Of a stretch of DNA of 64,000 bases, positions 25,018-33,778 are shown in pieces; the stretch's first letter is position 1; each line of letters opens with the position of its first letter. The notes under the pieces are model-generated. The model made no database searches, had not been told where the DNA came from, and saw only the letters and a program-made list of their open reading frames with translations. The position numbers were made by a program, and so were the translations under genes. Source of the DNA: Lachnospiraceae bacterium (GTDB lineage Bacteria > Bacillota > Clostridia > Lachnospirales > Lachnospiraceae); the NCBI GenBank assembly GCA_030825115.1, contig JAPJQL010000003.1, positions 156,326 to 220,325 of the forward strand, written 5' to 3'.

Positions 25018-25860
25018 TCACTCCCTGCCTCTCCCTGCCGCCAAAACCAGATGCTTCGCCAGCACGGCCGTTGTCACCGCGCCGACCCCGCCCGGCACCG
25101 GCGTAGCCATCGCCGCACGCTCCTGAATGGAATCATAATCCACATCGCCGCACAATTTTCCGTTCTCATCCACATTGATGCCCACATCGATCACGATGGC
25201 GTCTTTTCCTACAAACTCCGCATCGATCATCTTTGCCTTCCCTGCGGCAGCCACTAAAATCTCGGCGTTCCGGCAGGTTCCCGGCAAGTCCGCAGTTCTG
25301 GTGTGGCAGATGGTCACCGTGGCATGTTCTTTTACCATGAGCATGGAAAGCGGTCTTCCCACCACCATGCTGCGGCCGACGATCGTCACCCGCTTCCCTG
25401 AGATCGGTATCTCATTCGCTTTCAGTACCTCCACCACGGCTTCGGCCGTACAAGGAGCAAAACCGGTATCATCCCCCGCAAACACCTTCGCAATATTGGC
25501 CGGTGAGATCCCGTCCAGGTCCTTTGCCGGGTCGATCATCTGTTCAATCTCGTTCTCGCAGATATGCTTCGGAAGCGGACGCAAAAGCAGGATTCCCGTC
25601 ACATCCGGGTCCTCGTTGATCCGCGCAAACGCCTCCTTAAAATCCCCGTCGCTGATATCTGCCGGAAACACATAAGACTGCACCCGCAGCCCAAACGCCT
25701 CCATCTTCTTCATCGCGCCGCGCTCATAAGACATATCATCCGGCCGCTCTCCCACACGGATGATGGCAAGCTTCGGCACGAATCCTCCCAGCCCCGCCAA
25801 TGTCTCCCGGACCTGTTCTTTTATCTTTGCAGAAACTTCTGCTCCTTTTAATGCAATCAT
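25018..25860 (-). CDS. folD: FolD, methylene-THF dehydrogenase, probably lacking cyclohydrolase activity
   Basis: A 280-residue FolD-family enzyme for cytosolic one-carbon metabolism. The NADP-binding part has GKRVTIVGRSMVVGRP near 155 and the C-terminal PVPGGVGAVTTAVL is conserved. Aligning by eye with the Escherichia coli enzyme, Tyr45 matches the YxxxK tyrosine but Ala49 stands where the catalytic lysine should be, and Leu93 replaces the conserved glutamine of GILVQLPLP. Both residues are needed for cyclohydrolysis in studied FolDs, while the Asp of KDLDG is kept. The neighbouring fchA could supply the missing step. The start at 25860 follows GGAGG by 5 nt; a 4-codon longer start begins inside that site. 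fchA ends 15 bp upstream. Confidence 0.93.
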   Translation of the reverse strand: MIALKGAEVSAKIKEQVRETLAGLGGFVPKLAIIRVGERPDDMSYERGAMKKMEAFGLRVQSYVFPADISDGDFKEAFARINEDPDVTGILLLRPLPKHICENEIEQMIDPAKDLDGISPANIAKVFAGDDTGFAPCTAEAVVEVLKANEIPISGKRVTIVGRSMVVGRPLSMLMVKEHATVTICHTRTADLPGTCRNAEILVAAAGKAKMIDAEFVGKDAIVIDVGINVDENGKLCGDVDYDSIQERAAMATPVPGGVGAVTTAVLAKHLVLAAGRGRE

Positions 25861-25875
25861 AGTTTCCTCCAATGG

Positions 25876-26511
25876 TTATTTTACTCCTGTCAGCTTCTTA
25901 AGGACATTGTCATAAATCTCATCTGCCTTTTGGATGCCGCTCGCCATCAGTTCCTCCGCCCTGCCGTTTAACTCTCCGGCTTTTTCCCGGTCCTTCATGG
26001 ATTTTGTATTGATATACACATTCATCACCGCGCCGGTCAGAGCCGTCCTCGCGAACTGGACCGCCACGCCTACATCGGAGACAGCCATACGGCTGCCCTT
26101 TTTTTCCATCTCCTCCAGCACTTCCATCATACCCACGGCTTTTTCCATGATCTTAAGCGGCACAAGGCTGGCGGCAAGCAGATTCGCTTCCATCACCCGG
26201 TCTTTTTCACACTTCTCTTCTTCTGTCTCCGCAGGCATCCCATAAGCCGCCGCAAGCGGGGCAAATACTTCGGCATCCCGGTCGGCAAGTGCGGTCATCT
26301 CCATCTGGCAGATATTCAGGGCGCAAAGATATCCCTGCATCTCTTCTTCCACATCTGCATACCGCTTCTTCCCTACAGTCAGATTCGCCACCATCTGTCC
26401 CAGAGCGGCAGCCAGAGCGCCTCCGAGTGCAGACGCGCCTCCTCCTCCGGGAACTGGGGCTTTGGACGCCAGCACGTCCAGATAGTCATAGATTTTCTGT
26501 TCTCCTGTCAT
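25876..26511 (-). CDS. fchA: FchA, methenyl-THF cyclohydrolase / formimino-THF cyclodeaminase family
   Basis: A 211-residue, all-helical cytosolic enzyme of the FTCD_C family. The N-terminus has the characteristic glycine-rich turn SKAPVPGGGGASALGGALAAAL (about 17-37). Proteins of this family convert 5,10-methenyl-THF to 10-formyl-THF in acetogens and purinolytic clostridia, or release ammonia from formimino-THF. It is 15 bp upstream of folD in a two-gene operon, and that FolD appears to lack cyclohydrolase residues, so the cyclohydrolase role is favoured. No glutamate formiminotransferase gene is nearby. The start is supported by AGAGGA with 8 nt spacing. Confidence 0.9.
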   Translation of the reverse strand: MTGEQKIYDYLDVLASKAPVPGGGGASALGGALAAALGQMVANLTVGKKRYADVEEEMQGYLCALNICQMEMTALADRDAEVFAPLAAAYGMPAETEEEKCEKDRVMEANLLAASLVPLKIMEKAVGMMEVLEEMEKKGSRMAVSDVGVAVQFARTALTGAVMNVYINTKSMKDREKAGELNGRAEELMASGIQKADEIYDNVLKKLTGVK

Positions 26512-26538
26512 TAGTCTGTTCCTCTCTTTCTTCCAACT

Positions 26539-26567
26539 ATTATGGCAGATATTTTCTCATTCGTAAA
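26539..26567 (-). promoter_or_regulatory. Candidate fchA-folD promoter
   Basis: Minus strand TTTACG (26562-26567), 17-bp spacer, CATAAT (26539-26544), about 28 bp upstream of the fchA start and downstream of the argD terminator. Confidence 0.45.
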
Positions 26568-26596
26568 GTTGATATTCTGTCTGCCTTAATAATTCC

Positions 26597-26661
26597 AAAA
26601 AACAGGATCAAGTGTCCGGGCACATATCATTCCCAGCTTCTGAACACTTCATCCTGTTTTT
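26597..26661 (-). terminator. Terminator of the argCJBD operon
   Basis: A long stem: AAAAACAGGATGAAGTGT pairs with ACACTTGATCCTGTTTTT, with one internal mismatch, and ends in a run of six T on the minus strand. It lies 14 bp after the argD stop. Confidence 0.8.
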
Positions 26662-26674
26662 CTTTGATGATATC

Positions 26675-27880
26675 TTACTTTCCAACTGCCGTCTCAATCG
26701 CCTTTTCCAGCCTCAGCGTCATCTCATCCACATCCGCCTTTTCAATCACAAGCGGCGGAACAAACCGGATGATATTGCTCCCGGCGCTGATCAGCACCAG
26801 CTTCTGCCCCAACAGGGCTTCTTTCACCACCGCTGCCACCGAAACGGAAAACTCCAGCCCCTGCATCAGCCCTTTTCCCCGGTGTGCCACAACGCAGTCA
26901 TAGCGGTCCATGATTCCATCCAGTTTTTCCCACAGATATGCGCCGATTTCCCTCACATGCTGCACAATCTGCCGCTCCTCAAAGATATCAAATACCTTGG
27001 AGGCCGCCGCACATACAAACGGATTGCCGCCGTAAGTCGTCCCGTGGTCTCCCGGCACCATCGCAAACGCCGCCTTGCCGCAGGCCAGAAACGCGCCAAT
27101 CGGGACTCCGTTTCCGAGAGCCTTTGCCACCGTCATCACATCCGGCTTCACGCCGTACCCCTGCCACGCAAACATCTCGCCGGTGCGTCCCATCCCGCAC
27201 TGGATCTCATCCAGCATAAGCAGCGCGTCATACTCGTCGCAAAGCTTGCGGACTCCGGCCAGAAATGATTCTTCAGCAGGATAGATTCCGCCTTCGCCCT
27301 GAACGGTCTCCATCAAAACCGCACATGTTTTTTCAGAAAACAGCGCCTTCACGCTGTCCAGATTGTTATACTCCGCAAATTTGATATTCGGGATCAGCGG
27401 GGCAAACGGTTCCTGATAGTGGTCATTTCCCGTCACCGACAAAGCTCCGAGGCTTCTCCCGTGAAACGAATGCTTCATGGCGATTATCTCGTAGTCCGGC
27501 GCCATCCCCTTATTGCAGGCATACCGCTTCGCAATCTTTAACGCCCCTTCCACCGCCTCCGTGCCGCTGTTCGTAAAAAACACCTTTTCCATCTGAGACG
27601 CCTTTAAAAGCTTTTCCCCCGCCTCGATGGCAGGCAGGTTGTAAAACAGATTGGAGGTATGGAGCAATCGGTCTGCCTGGGCCTTGATCGCCTCATGAAA
27701 ATCCGGGTCACTGTATCCCAGGCCCATGACGGCAATCCCGGCCCCAAAATCCAGATATTCCTGCCCGTCCGTATCGTAAAGCTTCACCCCGTCCCCGTGG
27801 TCAAAAATGACGGGAAACCGGTTATACGTCTTATAAAGCGCCTGCTCCGCGCGGTCCATATATTCCTCTTTGTTGATCAT
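26675..27880 (-). CDS. argD: Acetylornithine aminotransferase ArgD
   Basis: A 401-residue class III PLP aminotransferase that converts N-acetylglutamate semialdehyde to N-acetylornithine in arginine synthesis. Landmarks are FFTNSGTEAVEGALKIAK (phosphate-binding region), HGRSLGALSVTG, LMLDEIQCGMGRTG with the PLP-ring aspartate, and TVAKALGNG with the Schiff-base lysine. The start is placed at 27880 after AAGGA with 6 nt spacing; a longer frame 27 bp upstream lacks a good site. It is the last gene of the arg operon, 44 bp after argB, and is followed by a strong terminator. Some clostridial ArgD enzymes also serve lysine synthesis; that cannot be judged here. Confidence 0.95.
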   Translation of the reverse strand: MINKEEYMDRAEQALYKTYNRFPVIFDHGDGVKLYDTDGQEYLDFGAGIAVMGLGYSDPDFHEAIKAQADRLLHTSNLFYNLPAIEAGEKLLKASQMEKVFFTNSGTEAVEGALKIAKRYACNKGMAPDYEIIAMKHSFHGRSLGALSVTGNDHYQEPFAPLIPNIKFAEYNNLDSVKALFSEKTCAVLMETVQGEGGIYPAEESFLAGVRKLCDEYDALLMLDEIQCGMGRTGEMFAWQGYGVKPDVMTVAKALGNGVPIGAFLACGKAAFAMVPGDHGTTYGGNPFVCAAASKVFDIFEERQIVQHVREIGAYLWEKLDGIMDRYDCVVAHRGKGLMQGLEFSVSVAAVVKEALLGQKLVLISAGSNIIRFVPPLVIEKADVDEMTLRLEKAIETAVGK

Positions 27881-27924
27881 GTCCGTTCCTTTCCGTGAAT
27901 GGTTCACTCTGGCTGTCTCCTGCT

Positions 27925-28827
27925 CTATTCGCCCGGATGATAGAATTTCTCTTCCCCGTTGTCCCGGATCGCCGTGCCGATTCCTTTGTTTGTAAAGATT
28001 TCCAGCAGCAGGCAGTGCGGGATCCGCCCATCCAGGATATGTACCCGGGAAACGCCGCTTTTGATCGCATCGATACAGTTTTGCAGCTTCGGAAGCATTC
28101 CTCCGCCCAAAGAGCCGCTGGATACAAAGTCCTGTGCCTCCTGTACGGTCATCTCGGAAATCAGGGAGTCCTTATCCTCAAAATCCCGGTACACCCCCTC
28201 CACATCCGTCAAAAATGCCAGCTTCTCCGCCTGCACTGCCGTGGCGATCGCACAGGCTGCGTCATCGGCGTTGATATTGTAGCTCAGGAAATTCTCATCA
28301 AACCCGATCGGACAGATGATCGGCAGGAAATCCTGATCCAACAGGTCATAGATCAGCTTCGGATCGACGCTTTTAATCTCTCCGACATACCCGATATCCG
28401 CACCCTTGGAATACTTCTTCTCACACTTCAGCATCATGCCGTCCTTGCCGCTGATGCCGACCGCCTTGATGCCCAGCTCATTGACCAGCTGTACCAGGCT
28501 TTTATTGACTTTATTCAAAACCATCTCTGCGATTTCCATCGTCGGCTCATCCGTTACGCGAAGCCCGTTTACAAACTGCGGCTCCATTCCGACCTTTCCA
28601 ACCCACCGGCTGATCTCCTTGCCGCCGCCATGTACGATGATGGGCTTAAATCCCACCAGCTTTAACAGCACTACGTCCTGAATCACGTGATGCTTTAACT
28701 CCTCATCCACCATCGCGCTGCCGCCGTATTTCACGACGATGATCTTGCGGTTGAACCGCTGGATGTAAGGAAGCGCCTCGATCAGCACCTCCGCTTTCTG
28801 CATGACATTCATATCCATTTCCATCAT
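27925..28827 (-). CDS. argB: Acetylglutamate kinase ArgB
   Basis: A 300-residue amino acid kinase catalysing phosphorylation of N-acetylglutamate. KYGGSAMV and [10 protein letters not shown] bind the phosphates, and FLTDVEGVY and [11 protein letters not shown] are further family motifs. The N-terminal helix before the kinase core ([17 protein letters not shown]) is the extension found in hexameric, arginine-inhibited enzymes, so feedback control by arginine is likely. GGGGAG precedes the ATG by 6 nt. It lies 44 bp after argJ and 44 bp before argD. Confidence 0.96.
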   Translation of the reverse strand: MMEMDMNVMQKAEVLIEALPYIQRFNRKIIVVKYGGSAMVDEELKHHVIQDVVLLKLVGFKPIIVHGGGKEISRWVGKVGMEPQFVNGLRVTDEPTMEIAEMVLNKVNKSLVQLVNELGIKAVGISGKDGMMLKCEKKYSKGADIGYVGEIKSVDPKLIYDLLDQDFLPIICPIGFDENFLSYNINADDAACAIATAVQAEKLAFLTDVEGVYRDFEDKDSLISEMTVQEAQDFVSSGSLGGGMLPKLQNCIDAIKSGVSRVHILDGRIPHCLLLEIFTNKGIGTAIRDNGEEKFYHPGE

Positions 28828-28871
28828 CTTATTCTCCCCTTTTTATCCCTCTGTGACGTGGCAGATTCCTG

Positions 28872-30107
28872 TTAAGAACGGTAATCCGCATTGATTTTCA
28901 CATAATCAAAGGTCAGGTCACAGCCCCACGCCGTAGCGCTTGCCGTCCCCATCTTAATGTCTGCAACCGCAGTGACCTCCGGCTCAGACAGGATTTTTGT
29001 GGCCTCTTCCTCACTGTAATCCGTCGCCACCCCGTCTTTTATGATCTGCAGCCTGCCCGCCGCGCTCTCAAAATACAGATCTACCTTTTCCGGGTCAAAC
29101 TGCGCGCCGGAATATCCCATTGCACAGAGGATCCTGCCCCAGTTGGCATCGTGTCCAAAGATTGCAGCCTTTGTCAGGCTGGAGGTGATTACAGACTTTG
29201 ACAGGGTAACTGCCTGGTCCTTGCTCTCGGCGCCCACTACCTTCACCTCAAACAGCGCCGTACATCCTTCTCCGTCCCCCGCCATTTTCTTCGCCAGGGT
29301 TTCGTTTACAAGGTTCAGCGCCCTGCAGAATGTCCGGTAATCTTCATCCTTCTCTGTGATCTCGGCATTTCCTGCCATACCGTTTGCCAGAAGGAGCACG
29401 GTGTCATTGGTGGAGGTATCTCCGTCTACCGATATCATATTGTAGGTATCCTTCACATCCTCGCGAAGCGCCTCAGTAAGCAGTTCTTTGGAAATCGCGA
29501 TATCCGTTGTCACAAACCCCAGCATCGTGCACATATTCGGATGGATCATGCCGGAGCCTTTGCACATCCCGCCGACTGTTACCACTTTGCCGCCAATCTC
29601 AAACTGAACGGCTGCCTCCTTCTTTTTCGTATCGGTCGTCATGATGGCCTGGGCCGCCGCCGTGCCGCTCTCAAGGCTGCCGTCCAGCATCGGGGCCATC
29701 GTGCGGATTCCGGCCTCCAGCTTCTCCATCGGAAGCTGCATCCCGATCACTCCGGTGGATGCCACCAGCACTGCATCTTCCGGGATATTCAGCGCCTCTG
29801 CCGCTGCCTCTGCGGTCGCCCTGCAGTAACCGTAGCCCTCTGCCCCGGTACAGGCGTTGGCGATTCCGGCATTGACCACCACAGCCTGTGCATAATCCGA
29901 ATGGGCCACGATCTCCTGATCCCATTTGACCGGCGCAGCCTTCACTACATTGGTCGTAAATGTACCTGCCGCCCTGCAAGGCGTCTCACTGTATACCAGC
30001 GCCATATCCTTCCTGTCCCTGTACTTGATTCCGGCCGCTGTCGATGCGGTCTGAAAGCCTTTTGCCGCGGTCACGCCGCCCTTTATGATCGTTATCTGGC
30101 TGCTCAT
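28872..30107 (-). CDS. argJ: Glutamate N-acetyltransferase ArgJ
   Basis: A 411-residue Ntn-like enzyme that transfers acetyl from N-acetylornithine to glutamate. The precursor cleaves itself before a threonine nucleophile; here the motif is [16 protein letters not shown] (about 175-190), so cleavage is expected between Cys and Thr, where many homologues have Ala-Thr. The C-terminal [18 protein letters not shown] is conserved. The start at 30107 follows AGGAGG by 6 nt. It stands 14 bp after a GNAT acetyltransferase. With ArgJ present the pathway can recycle the acetyl group; whether it also uses acetyl-CoA is not visible. Confidence 0.95.
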   Translation of the reverse strand: MSSQITIIKGGVTAAKGFQTASTAAGIKYRDRKDMALVYSETPCRAAGTFTTNVVKAAPVKWDQEIVAHSDYAQAVVVNAGIANACTGAEGYGYCRATAEAAAEALNIPEDAVLVASTGVIGMQLPMEKLEAGIRTMAPMLDGSLESGTAAAQAIMTTDTKKKEAAVQFEIGGKVVTVGGMCKGSGMIHPNMCTMLGFVTTDIAISKELLTEALREDVKDTYNMISVDGDTSTNDTVLLLANGMAGNAEITEKDEDYRTFCRALNLVNETLAKKMAGDGEGCTALFEVKVVGAESKDQAVTLSKSVITSSLTKAAIFGHDANWGRILCAMGYSGAQFDPEKVDLYFESAAGRLQIIKDGVATDYSEEEATKILSEPEVTAVADIKMGTASATAWGCDLTFDYVKINADYRS

Positions 30108-30121
30108 CTGCGTCCTCCTGC

Positions 30122-30586
30122 TCATTTGATAAATTCTGTGATATTTTCTTCGTTCAGCGTAAAATCATAATAATTCAAATCCTGCCGCTCAGTCCAGCCG
30201 ACATTGCGCCAGAACGCATTCCCTGCCTCGTTGCTCTTAAAAGCGATCAGGCTGACTTTGTTGATTCCCTCCGCCCTGAGCGCCTGCATGGCAAACTGGG
30301 CCATCCTGTCGCCGATCCCATGCTTTCTGTAATCCTCCGCCACGCATACGTGGTAAAAACATCCTCTTCTCCCGTCATGGCCGCAGAGGATCGCGCCCAC
30401 CACCCGGCCGTTCTGCTCCGCCACCACGCTGGTCGTCGGATTCCGCCTCAAGAAACGTTCCACGCCCTCTCTGGAATCGTCCAGCGAGCGGATTCCAAAT
30501 CCCCGGATACTCGTCCACAGGGCATATACTTTATCATAATCGTCTATGGTCATCTCCCTGACGATGATACTCATGGTTCCTGCCAT
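30122..30586 (-). CDS. GNAT acetyltransferase inside the arginine operon
   Basis: A 154-residue single-domain GNAT protein. The acetyl-CoA loop is in VAEDYRKHGIGDRMAQFA (about 81-98), corresponding to the Q/RxxGxG/A signature, and a C-terminal AFWRNVGW motif is typical of the fold. It lies 28 bp after argC and 14 bp before argJ, so it is cotranscribed with arginine genes. A short GNAT of this kind acts as N-acetylglutamate synthase in mycobacteria, and that is a plausible role here, priming the ArgJ cycle. A different substrate is possible, since GNAT sequences do not reveal it. Translation may begin at Met5 instead. Confidence 0.85.
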   Translation of the reverse strand: MAGTMSIIVREMTIDDYDKVYALWTSIRGFGIRSLDDSREGVERFLRRNPTTSVVAEQNGRVVGAILCGHDGRRGCFYHVCVAEDYRKHGIGDRMAQFAMQALRAEGINKVSLIAFKSNEAGNAFWRNVGWTERQDLNYYDFTLNEENITEFIK

Positions 30587-30614
30587 CTTGCTTCCGTTCC
30601 TCTCCTGTTTTCTT

Positions 30615-31655
30615 CTATGGGAACAGCGGAATCTGTTTCAATCCTGTGTTTTCCGGAAGTCCAAACATCAGGTTCATATTCTGCATCGCCTGTCCGGCGG
30701 CTCCCTTCACCACATTGTCAATCGCCCCCATCATGACGATCCGATTCGTCCTCGGGTCGATCTGGAACGCCACATCGGCAAAGTTGCTTCCCTCCACCCA
30801 GCGGGTCTGCGGCACCATCCCCTCCGGAAGCACGCGTACAAAATATTCATCCTGATAATACCGGTCATAAACAGCTTTCACTTCTTCATATGTAACCTCT
30901 TTTGTAAGCGTTGCATAAGACGTCACCAGAATCCCCCTGTTCATCGGAATCAGATGGGGAGTAAAGCTGATCGTCACCGGTTTCCCCGCCGCATAAGACA
31001 GCTGTTCTTCAATCTCCGGCGTATGCCTGTGATTTCCCACACCATAGGGCTTGATCGTCTCATTTACTTCGCAGTAAAGGCTGGGTACCTTTGCACTCCT
31101 TCCTGCTCCCGACGTCCCTGACTTGGCGTCGATGATGATCGTCTCCGTATCGATCAGCCCTTCCTTCACCATCGGATACAGCGTAAGGAACGAACAGGTC
31201 GGATAGCATCCCGGATTCGCGATCAGCCTTGCCTTTTCAACCTTTTCCCGGTTCACCTCCGGCAGTCCATATACCGCTTCCTCTATGAACAGCGGAGTCG
31301 GGTGCTTGATCTTGTACCATGCCTCGTAGGTGTCCACGTCTTTGATGCGGAAGTCCGCACTCAGATCGATAATCTTTGTCCTGGAAAGAATCTCCTCCGT
31401 CACCTGAGAAGCACAAAATCCCTGGGGCGTCGCCGTAAAAATCACATCTGCCATTTCTGCCAGCTTCCCCATATCGTCGTCCTTACATGGTTCGTGGACC
31501 AGATGCGCTACATTTCTATATATAGAAGCAAAATCTTCGCCTACAAAGCTTCTGGAACCGTACCACACAATCTCCACATCATCTCTCTGCAGCATCAGGC
31601 GGACCAGTTCCGCCCCCGCATACCCGGTTGCTCCGATAATCCCGACTTTAATCAT
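30615..31655 (-). CDS. argC: N-acetyl-gamma-glutamyl-phosphate reductase ArgC
   Basis: A 346-residue NADP-dependent reductase, the third step of arginine synthesis and the normal length for type 1 ArgC. GATGYAGAELVRL at the N-terminus binds NADP, and the nucleophilic cysteine is in ANPGCYPT near residue 147. The start is set at 31655, where the fold begins (MIKVGIIG) and AGAGGA lies 8 nt upstream; the open frame continues far upstream into the leader without similarity. It opens the operon argC-GNAT-argJ-argB-argD. Confidence 0.95.
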   Translation of the reverse strand: MIKVGIIGATGYAGAELVRLMLQRDDVEIVWYGSRSFVGEDFASIYRNVAHLVHEPCKDDDMGKLAEMADVIFTATPQGFCASQVTEEILSRTKIIDLSADFRIKDVDTYEAWYKIKHPTPLFIEEAVYGLPEVNREKVEKARLIANPGCYPTCSFLTLYPMVKEGLIDTETIIIDAKSGTSGAGRSAKVPSLYCEVNETIKPYGVGNHRHTPEIEEQLSYAAGKPVTISFTPHLIPMNRGILVTSYATLTKEVTYEEVKAVYDRYYQDEYFVRVLPEGMVPQTRWVEGSNFADVAFQIDPRTNRIVMMGAIDNVVKGAAGQAMQNMNLMFGLPENTGLKQIPLFP

Positions 31656-31824
31656 ATTCATTTTCCTCTCATAAACATACAACAGTTTTACACGTACCTC
31701 ATGGTGTCTTCTTTTATTATAGTAAGTTTCCCACCGCGTGAAAAGCCTTATTCCAAATATTTCCACCCTGATTCCCGTATGCCCGGGAAGACTTCCATGC
31801 CTTTTTGTCTTCCAAGATTTCATA

Positions 31825-31853
31825 ATTATACATTATATCTGTATATTATGCAA
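31825..31853 (-). promoter_or_regulatory. argC operon promoter
   Basis: Minus strand TTGCAT (31848-31853), 17-bp spacer, TATAAT (31825-31830). Confidence 0.7.
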
Positions 31854-31880
31854 TACTTTTTATAAAAATTCATTTTCCTC

Positions 31881-31909
31881 TTGCATTTAATGAGAAAGTG
31901 TTGTATATT
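31881..31909 (+). promoter_or_regulatory. argG promoter
   Basis: Plus strand TTGCAT (31881-31886), 17-bp spacer, TATATT (31904-31909), about 70 bp upstream of the argG start. The -35 box is the same as that of the divergent argC promoter. Confidence 0.7.
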
Positions 31910-31977
31910 TATGAATGTCAAACACATATAACATTGATAAAAGGCTTCATTTATTACATATTCAGGAGGAGATTTCT

Positions 31978-33204
31978 ATGAAAGAAAAAGTAGTTCTTGC
32001 GTATTCCGGCGGCCTGGATACCACCGCCATCATCCCGTGGTTAAAAGAGCATTTTGATTACGATGTCATCTGCTGCTGCATCGACTGTGGCCAGGGCAAC
32101 GAACTGGACGGGCTGGAAGAGCGCGCCAAATTATCCGGCGCTTCCAAGCTTTATATTGAAAATCTGGTTGACGACTTCTGCGACAACTATATCGTACCTT
32201 GCGTACAGGCAGGCGCTGTATACGAGAACAAATACCTGTTGGGCACCTCCATGGCGCGTCCGGCCATCGCAAAACGTCTGGTTGATATCGCCAGAAAAGA
32301 AGGCGCATCTGCAATCTGCCACGGCGCTACCGGAAAAGGCAACGACCAGATCCGCTTTGAGCTGGGTATCAAGGCACTGGCTCCCGACTTAAAGATCATC
32401 GCTCCGTGGCGTATGACAGATGTATGGACCATGCAGTCCCGCGAAGATGAGATCGAATACTGCAAGCAGCACGGAATCGATCTTCCGTTTTCCGCAGACT
32501 CCAGCTACAGCCGTGACCGTAACTTATGGCATATCAGCCACGAGGGTCTGGAACTGGAAGATCCGGCAAACGAGCCAAACTACGACCATCTCCTTGTCCT
32601 GGGCGTAACCCCGGAAAAGGCCCCGGACGAAGGCGAATATGTCACCATGACCTTTGAAAAAGGCATCCCGACCAGTGTAAACGGCGAAAAGATGAAGGTT
32701 TCCGACATCATCACCAAATTAAATGCTCTGGGCGGCAAGCACGGTATCGGTATCGTGGATATTGTTGAGAACCGGGTAGTCGGCATGAAATCCCGCGGCG
32801 TCTATGAGACACCGGGCGGAACCATCCTGATGGAAGCGCATCAGCAGCTGGAGGAACTGGTTTTAGACCGTGCGACAATGGACGTGAAGAAAGATATGGG
32901 CAACAAATTCGCCCAGATCGTATATGAAGGCAAATGGTTTACCCCTCTGCGCGAAGCTGTCCAGGCATTCGTAGAGTCCACCCAGCAGTACGTGACCGGC
33001 GAGGTGAAATTCAAACTGTACAAAGGTAATATCATCAAGGCGGGAACCACCTCCCCGTACTCCTTATACAGTGAGTCCCTGGCTTCCTTCACCACCGGCG
33101 ATCTGTATGACCACCACGATGCAGACGGATTCATTACCCTGTTTGGTCTTCCGCTCAAGGTTCGGGCGATGAAGATGGCAGAAGTGGAGAAGAATCAGAA
33201 ATAA
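31978..33204 (+). CDS. argG: Argininosuccinate synthase ArgG
   Basis: A 408-residue enzyme that joins citrulline and aspartate with ATP. The N-terminal PP-loop AYSGGLDTTAIIPWL and later motifs (CHGATGKGNDQIRFE, SRDRNLWHISHEG) are diagnostic. The start follows AGGAGG 9 nt upstream. It is transcribed away from the argC operon from a matching promoter, which suggests shared control. No argH is in the window. Confidence 0.97.
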   Translation: MKEKVVLAYSGGLDTTAIIPWLKEHFDYDVICCCIDCGQGNELDGLEERAKLSGASKLYIENLVDDFCDNYIVPCVQAGAVYENKYLLGTSMARPAIAKRLVDIARKEGASAICHGATGKGNDQIRFELGIKALAPDLKIIAPWRMTDVWTMQSREDEIEYCKQHGIDLPFSADSSYSRDRNLWHISHEGLELEDPANEPNYDHLLVLGVTPEKAPDEGEYVTMTFEKGIPTSVNGEKMKVSDIITKLNALGGKHGIGIVDIVENRVVGMKSRGVYETPGGTILMEAHQQLEELVLDRATMDVKKDMGNKFAQIVYEGKWFTPLREAVQAFVESTQQYVTGEVKFKLYKGNIIKAGTTSPYSLYSESLASFTTGDLYDHHDADGFITLFGLPLKVRAMKMAEVEKNQK

Positions 33205-33222
33205 AGACTGAAAAAAACACAG

Positions 33223-33267
33223 GCCCGCCCCATTGCCATATTTTGCATGGCGAGGGCGGGCATTTTT
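33223..33267 (+). terminator. argG terminator, possibly bidirectional
   Basis: GCCCGCCC pairs with GGGCGGGC, with additional pairing ATTGCCAT/ATGGCGA inside, followed by ATTTTT. On the minus strand the same stem is followed by CTGTGTTTTTTT and could end the coiled-coil gene. Confidence 0.85.
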
Positions 33268-33281
33268 ATGAGAGATTTATA

Positions 33282-33656
33282 TCACACTTCCTGTACCGCC
33301 GGCAAAAGCCCCTTCCCTCTCATAACCATTACTAAAGTTTCATCCGCATCTTTAAGCTTCCCAATCTCTCTCATGATATTTTTTTCAGAACGCCGAACCG
33401 TAATCTCCAACCCTTTCACATCCAGCTCCAGATGATCCAACCTGTCAACAGTCTTATCTAACTTCATTTCCATCCTGTCCATTCTGGCTTCCATCTTATC
33501 CAGGCGCTCCGTAATCGGAGCTAATCTCTCATCAAATTTCTGATTCAACTTCTCTTCCAGCTTTTCTTCCAGCTTTTCCTCCAGCTTCTCCTCCAGCTTA
33601 CGGTCGAGCAGCAATTCAATATCGCTGAGCAGCCTTTCATAACTAAAATTTTCCAT
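33282..33656 (-). CDS. Coiled-coil protein with Lys-Leu-Glu-Glu repeats, unknown function
   Basis: A 124-residue, highly charged protein predicted to be helical almost throughout. After a short N-terminal helix (MENFSYERLLSDIELLLD), residues about 19-37 repeat the unit Glu-Glu-Lys-Leu four times, encoded by a 12-bp tandem repeat. Heptad-like MDRMEMKLDKTVDRLDHLE follows and the C-terminus is shorter and less regular. No catalytic or DNA-binding motif is seen. Similar short coiled-coil proteins are common in Lachnospiraceae without known roles. A good promoter lies upstream, with a chain of tiny ORFs between it and the gene. AAAGGGG precedes the ATG by 9 nt. Confidence 0.75.
   Translation of the reverse strand: MENFSYERLLSDIELLLDRKLEEKLEEKLEEKLEEKLNQKFDERLAPITERLDKMEARMDRMEMKLDKTVDRLDHLELDVKGLEITVRRSEKNIMREIGKLKDADETLVMVMRGKGLLPAVQEV
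33552..33599 (-). repeat. Four copies of a 12-bp tandem repeat
   Basis: Units ctcttccagctt, ttcttccagctt, ttcctccagctt and ctcctccagctt follow each other without gaps and encode the Lys-Leu-Glu-Glu repeats of the coiled coil. A 12-bp unit keeps the frame when copy number changes. Confidence 0.85.
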
Positions 33657-33778
33657 TCATTTCATCCCCTTTCCATACATGCGGCAATGTCATTACTCAT
33701 CAGGCATAATCTTCGTCATGGGTATCTAATCCCACACATAGGGCCTCCTCTCCGGCGGCTGTACAAGAACTTATCTCT

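Larger units (their letters stand above)
31656..31977. promoter_or_regulatory. Divergent argC / argG control region
   Basis: This 322-bp gap holds two divergent promoters listed separately and an argC leader of about 160 nt. Short AT-rich motifs resembling half ARG boxes, such as TATGAAAT and TTATGAATG, occur near both -10 boxes, which suggests ArgR control, but I do not see a clean 18-bp ARG box. No T-box or riboswitch was recognised in the argC leader. Confidence 0.5.

Noticed and set aside
31656..31820. A T-box-like GCGGTGGGAAAC in the argC leader
   Set aside because: The conserved T-box core AGGGTGGNACCGCG and specifier stem are not present.
33720..33733. Minus-strand GGGATTAGATACCC, identical to a universal 16S rRNA segment
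   Set aside because: Flanking bases do not resemble 16S rRNA, so this is a short chance match.
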